The position numbers were made by a program, and so were the translations under genes. A model generated the notes under the pieces. That model did no database searches, was not told the origin of the DNA, and worked only from the letters and a program-made list of their open reading frames with translations. A DNA stretch of 64,000 nt from UBA5209 sp034002865 (GTDB taxonomy: Bacteria; Patescibacteriota; Dojkabacteria; SC72), in NCBI GenBank assembly GCA_034002865.1, contig JAVEZR010000002.1, forward strand, positions 1-64,000, in the 5' to 3' direction. Positions 61,139-64,000 of the stretch are shown in pieces (position 1 is the first letter of the stretch; every line of letters begins with the position of its first letter).

Positions 61139-61728
61139 TTTACACCGCCAAGATAAGTGTTAACCAAGTAATGATGCAGTTCTCTAGTAGCTAGCACATC
61201 AGATAAGGAGTTGTGGGCGTCACTCAAAGTAATACCAGTAGCCTTACAAGCTGCTTCAAGGGTTTGTCTATAACCCGTTCCTATAGCACCGGTATGCACC
61301 AGATATTTTACAAGTGCATATACATCTAAGTGCCTATAGTCTAAGTAATTAGCATAGGCAGTAGACCCACAATCAATAAACAACTCCTGCAAAAAGCCGG
61401 CATCAAACTCTGAGTTATATGCGTTAAAAATAAATTTATCTTTAGCGTCATATTTATTCACATACTTGCCCATAAGTGCAGTTATAGATGTAAGGGCTTC
61501 TCTAGCTGGCAAGAACCCAGCAAACTGCTCTTCTTTGTAGCCATTTATCTCTAGCGCTTTGGGAGATATAGCTATAGGCCTTTTGTATGATAGTGGGTTG
61601 ATTTCGAGTGTCAACTGGTCAACTAATGCGCCATTTATATCTACTAATAAAGATATAGCTATAATACCATTAGTCAACTTACTTAAGCCAGTAGTTTCAG
61701 TGTCCACAAAAAGAAGTTTCTTATCCAT
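61129..61728 (-). CDS. DnaQ-like exonuclease (copy 2)
   Basis: Identical to 18521-19120. Confidence 0.85.
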   Translation of the reverse strand: MDKKLLFVDTETTGLSKLTNGIIAISLLVDINGALVDQLTLEINPLSYKRPIAISPKALEINGYKEEQFAGFLPAREALTSITALMGKYVNKYDAKDKFIFNAYNSEFDAGFLQELFIDCGSTAYANYLDYRHLDVYALVKYLVHTGAIGTGYRQTLEAACKATGITLSDAHNSLSDVLATRELHHYLVNTYLGGVKCV

Positions 61729-62224
61729 GTAAATCCTCCGATTTTATAAAGTCATTACCTACTTTTTTACCTTTTCTATCCCATATAACTTTAAGAGCTT
61801 CATACCAGCAATCTAACTTGTAATTATCCCCACCAGGCAAAGCATCCCATATCTGCTGAAATTTACCTACACCAGGCGTTTTGATAGCCTCTCTAGTAAG
61901 TCTTAAAAAAACATCTACTATAGCAGTGCTATCTGAATGCTTAAATGAGCAGACGAAAGGCTTGAATGGTGTTTTAGCTCTATGCCTCAGTGTCACTGAT
62001 ACAACTAAAATATCACCTACTGCATCTACTTTATCAACGCTAGTATTAGCTTTAGTGAATTCATAGATTTCTTCACCAAGCTTAAGTAACTGCATATTAT
62101 AGTCGTCATTAGGAATTAAACCACGCTCCCTAGCCCAGAACTCAGTGGCTTCTTCTAGCACCATTATTTTGTCGTCAACCTTAGTCAAACAGTCTAACCT
62201 AAAGGCTATTCCATCAAGTGTCAT
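61721..62224 (-). CDS. MazG-like pyrophosphohydrolase (copy 2)
   Basis: Identical to 19113-19616. Confidence 0.75.
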   Translation of the reverse strand: MTLDGIAFRLDCLTKVDDKIMVLEEATEFWARERGLIPNDDYNMQLLKLGEEIYEFTKANTSVDKVDAVGDILVVSVTLRHRAKTPFKPFVCSFKHSDSTAIVDVFLRLTREAIKTPGVGKFQQIWDALPGGDNYKLDCWYEALKVIWDRKGKKVGNDFIKSEDLHG

Positions 62225-62459
62225 AAAATTTACCTCGCATTATTTCATGTTTTAAACTTTCTTCAGAGAAAGGATGCAATACCACACCATCTAACATGTA
62301 GACTAACATAGCTACATCTATAGATGCCAAAAATCTATTCTTCCTATATTCACTAATCATAGACTTTGACATTTTAAGCTTGTTTGCTACTTCAGTAGCA
62401 TTCATACCTTGGTTTTGTATGTGATTATTTATATAATCACTGATTAAAATTATAGCCAT
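62214..62459 (-). CDS. HTH regulator (copy 2)
   Basis: Identical to 19606-19851. Confidence 0.75.
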   Translation of the reverse strand: MAIILISDYINNHIQNQGMNATEVANKLKMSKSMISEYRKNRFLASIDVAMLVYMLDGVVLHPFSEESLKHEIMRGKFYDT

Positions 62460-62488
62460 CATACCTCCTAATTCTAGCCTGTATCGCA

Positions 62489-62574
62489 ATATAAATAATC
62501 ATGTAATAGGGATATATTATATGATTATTTATATCTCGTTACAGGTCAAAATATGGGCCCATATTTTGACCTGT
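62489..62574. promoter_or_regulatory. Operator region with two inverted repeats (copy 2)
   Basis: Same as 19881-19966: 14-bp inverted repeat at 62489-62534 and the 34-bp palindrome at 62541-62574. Confidence 0.6.
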
Positions 62575-62659
62575 GATGATATTTAATTTATATCAATATA
62601 TAATATATCAAAATAAAATTTATGTATCACCACAGGTCGTTCTATGGATTCTTATTTAA

Positions 62660-63370
62660 TTATTGCTTCCTCCAAAAATTCATGTCTTCAACTATTTTTT
62701 TAAGTGAAGGCACATATTTGTCATACACATGTATATTTACAAAGTGCCAATGCTGTATACCCATAGGAATGTCAAGTTCCTTAGCTATAAGCTTATGCAC
62801 ATCCAGCTGCCATGCAGCGTCACTCTCTATAAATCCGCGCTTAAGGTCACAACTACGCATAGATATATAGGAATTCAGCTTGCCTTCACGCACAGTATAG
62901 GCAGCATATACAGTACATGGGTGGTCATTTTCAGACAACTTATGTATGAAAGGATTAGCGTAGTATATTACAGCCCTTCTTGACTGCGGGTCTTTTTTAA
63001 GCTCAGCTATAACTGAGGATAACTGATAGCCATTGTGAGGACTGAGTATCAAAAACCCATAGTTACTAAACACAAAGCCATTAGCGTCGGCCGCCCCTTT
63101 CCACTTCTTGGGAGTATCTGGGCTCTCTAAGTCTACTCTAGGGTAAGCACTAAGAAACCAACTTACTTCCTCTAAGTATGCTGCCCTGTCAAATTTGAAA
63201 TCCTGCCCAAAGTTAAAAAAGCACTCTTGGGCATTGTGAACGTCAAGTGCTAATGTGATATTAGTAAGCTCGAGCATCTTCTTGCCGCGAACTTCTACTT
63301 CTTCACCATTAGTTACGAGTCGTGACATAAGAGACTCTATAGAGTTTATCGTCGCATTGTGGTTAATCAT
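62660..63370 (-). CDS. Thymidylate-synthase-fold enzyme 1 (copy 2)
   Basis: Identical to 20052-20762. Confidence 0.75.
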   Translation of the reverse strand: MINHNATINSIESLMSRLVTNGEEVEVRGKKMLELTNITLALDVHNAQECFFNFGQDFKFDRAAYLEEVSWFLSAYPRVDLESPDTPKKWKGAADANGFVFSNYGFLILSPHNGYQLSSVIAELKKDPQSRRAVIYYANPFIHKLSENDHPCTVYAAYTVREGKLNSYISMRSCDLKRGFIESDAAWQLDVHKLIAKELDIPMGIQHWHFVNIHVYDKYVPSLKKIVEDMNFWRKQ

Positions 63371-64000
63371 TACTTCCTCCAAAAAGTTTATCAAGGTCAT
63401 TGAAATGTCTATCGTACAAATGCAAACTAGCCGCATGCCAATAGATATTTCCTACCTCTCTAGCTGTTTTTCCAGCTATTTTTTTAAGCATAAATTGCTG
63501 CCATAATAGGTCAGCGCCTATAAGCCCATACCGTATATCATTGCTTCTCATAGAAACTACTGCATTAAGCTTATCGTCTCTAAAAAGATAGCTCACATAC
63601 ATAGTGCATATATGGTCATTACCACCTAAATAGTGCATGTATGGGTTGGTATAGTATGCTACTGCCTTTCTAGTGTCTTTAGGCCCAGCTTGCAATTCCT
63701 TAACAACATTATTAAACTGACTGCCATTCTGAGCGCTAAACATAAGATAGCCATAATTGCTATTTATTTTAGCATTTTCATCAGCAATCTGCGCCCATAT
63801 CTTAGCTGTCTTACCTATTTTTGACACATCAAGCGATTGTGAAAGATACCAGTCCATTTCTTCTTCTACATAAGTAAGTGACGGCTTAAAGTTTCCTATA
63901 TGTATTTCACAACACTCATTAGCATCAAATACTAACGTTTGGTTAATGAGCTCTACTGTATTAGAAGTTTTAAAACCATTTACTGGCACAGACCTTCCTT
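63363..64000 (-). CDS. Thymidylate-synthase-fold enzyme 2 (copy 2), N terminus cut by the window end
   Basis: Same as 20755-21392 of the first copy. The first 24 codons or so lie beyond the window, so an apparent ATG near 63989 is not the real start. Confidence 0.75.
   Translation of the reverse strand, partial: GRSVPVNGFKTSNTVELINQTLVFDANECCEIHIGNFKPSLTYVEEEMDWYLSQSLDVSKIGKTAKIWAQIADENAKINSNYGYLMFSAQNGSQFNNVVKELQAGPKDTRKAVAYYTNPYMHYLGGNDHICTMYVSYLFRDDKLNAVVSMRSNDIRYGLIGADLLWQQFMLKKIAGKTAREVGNIYWHAASLHLYDRHFNDLDKLFGGSND

Larger units (their letters stand above)
42609..64000. repeat. Second copy of the 42,608-bp unit (overlapping part)
   Basis: Equals 1-21392. Its first base lies inside the tail fibre gene. 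All genes below are identical to those at the position minus 42,608 and carry the same comments. Confidence 0.97.

Noticed and set aside
1..64000. tRNA genes, insertion sequences or transposases
   Set aside because: None was recognised by eye on either strand; a tRNA scan would be needed to exclude tRNAs fully.
42609..64000. A true biological tandem duplication or terminal redundancy
   Set aside because: Half of the genome repeated without any difference is better explained by a circular map or concatemeric assembly.

Overview
The window carries one phage genome, read about one and a half times. Bases 1-21392 recur as 42609-64000 at a constant offset of 42,608, and every pair of corresponding proteins that I compared is identical. 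The simplest reading is a circular or circularly permuted map of about 42.6 kb, written out past its end or assembled as a concatemer. Two runs of exactly 100 N (32575-32674 and 35475-35574) mark scaffold joins, so the true unit length is uncertain there.

The genome looks like a short-tailed (podovirus-type) member of Caudoviricetes. It has a P22-type portal, a head-tail adaptor, a tail nozzle/stabilisation protein, three ejection-type virion proteins, an N4-gp56/DUF4043-like major capsid protein and no tail sheath, tube or tape measure. No integrase and no phage RNA polymerase are visible, so host RNA polymerase probably transcribes it; several sigma70-like promoters fit that. DNA is AT-rich with many AGA and ATA codons. 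A spanin-like protein and a small outer-membrane-like protein point to a diderm host of low GC; I cannot name the host.

Layout of one unit. The late arm is on the + strand: 35682-42608, continuing at 1-15097. It runs small terminase, large terminase, scaffold, capsid, decoration protein, adaptor, three fibre-type genes, a three-gene accessory cassette (QueC-like enzyme, polytopic membrane protein, small exported protein), lysis genes (M15 endolysin, holin candidate, spanin), nozzle, GNAT-like protein, ejection proteins and portal. The early arm is on the - strand, read from about 35057 down to 15094. It holds small host-takeover-type proteins, a primase-helicase, a Tad2-like anti-Thoeris protein, an SF1 helicase, SSB, family A DNA polymerase, flap nuclease, nucleotide enzymes (dATP/dGTP diphosphohydrolase-like, two thymidylate-synthase-fold paralogues, MazG-like, dCMP deaminase), an HTH regulator, a DnaQ-like exonuclease, DNA ligase, VRR-NUC nuclease and SF2 helicase. 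The arms converge at 15094-15097 on a hairpin and diverge from an AT-rich repeat-laden region (33.6-35.7 kb) that is the best candidate for an origin and control region.

How it works together: the early arm forms a nearly complete replication machine plus a nucleotide-pool module whose paired, altered thymidylate-synthase-like enzymes suggest a modified pyrimidine. The orphan QueC-like gene, coupled to a transporter-like membrane protein and a secreted protein and closed by its own terminator, is the most intriguing accessory unit. Two early genes (Tad2-like and a zinc-finger protein) are each broken by one extra base in a run of five G, which may be sequencing error or real.
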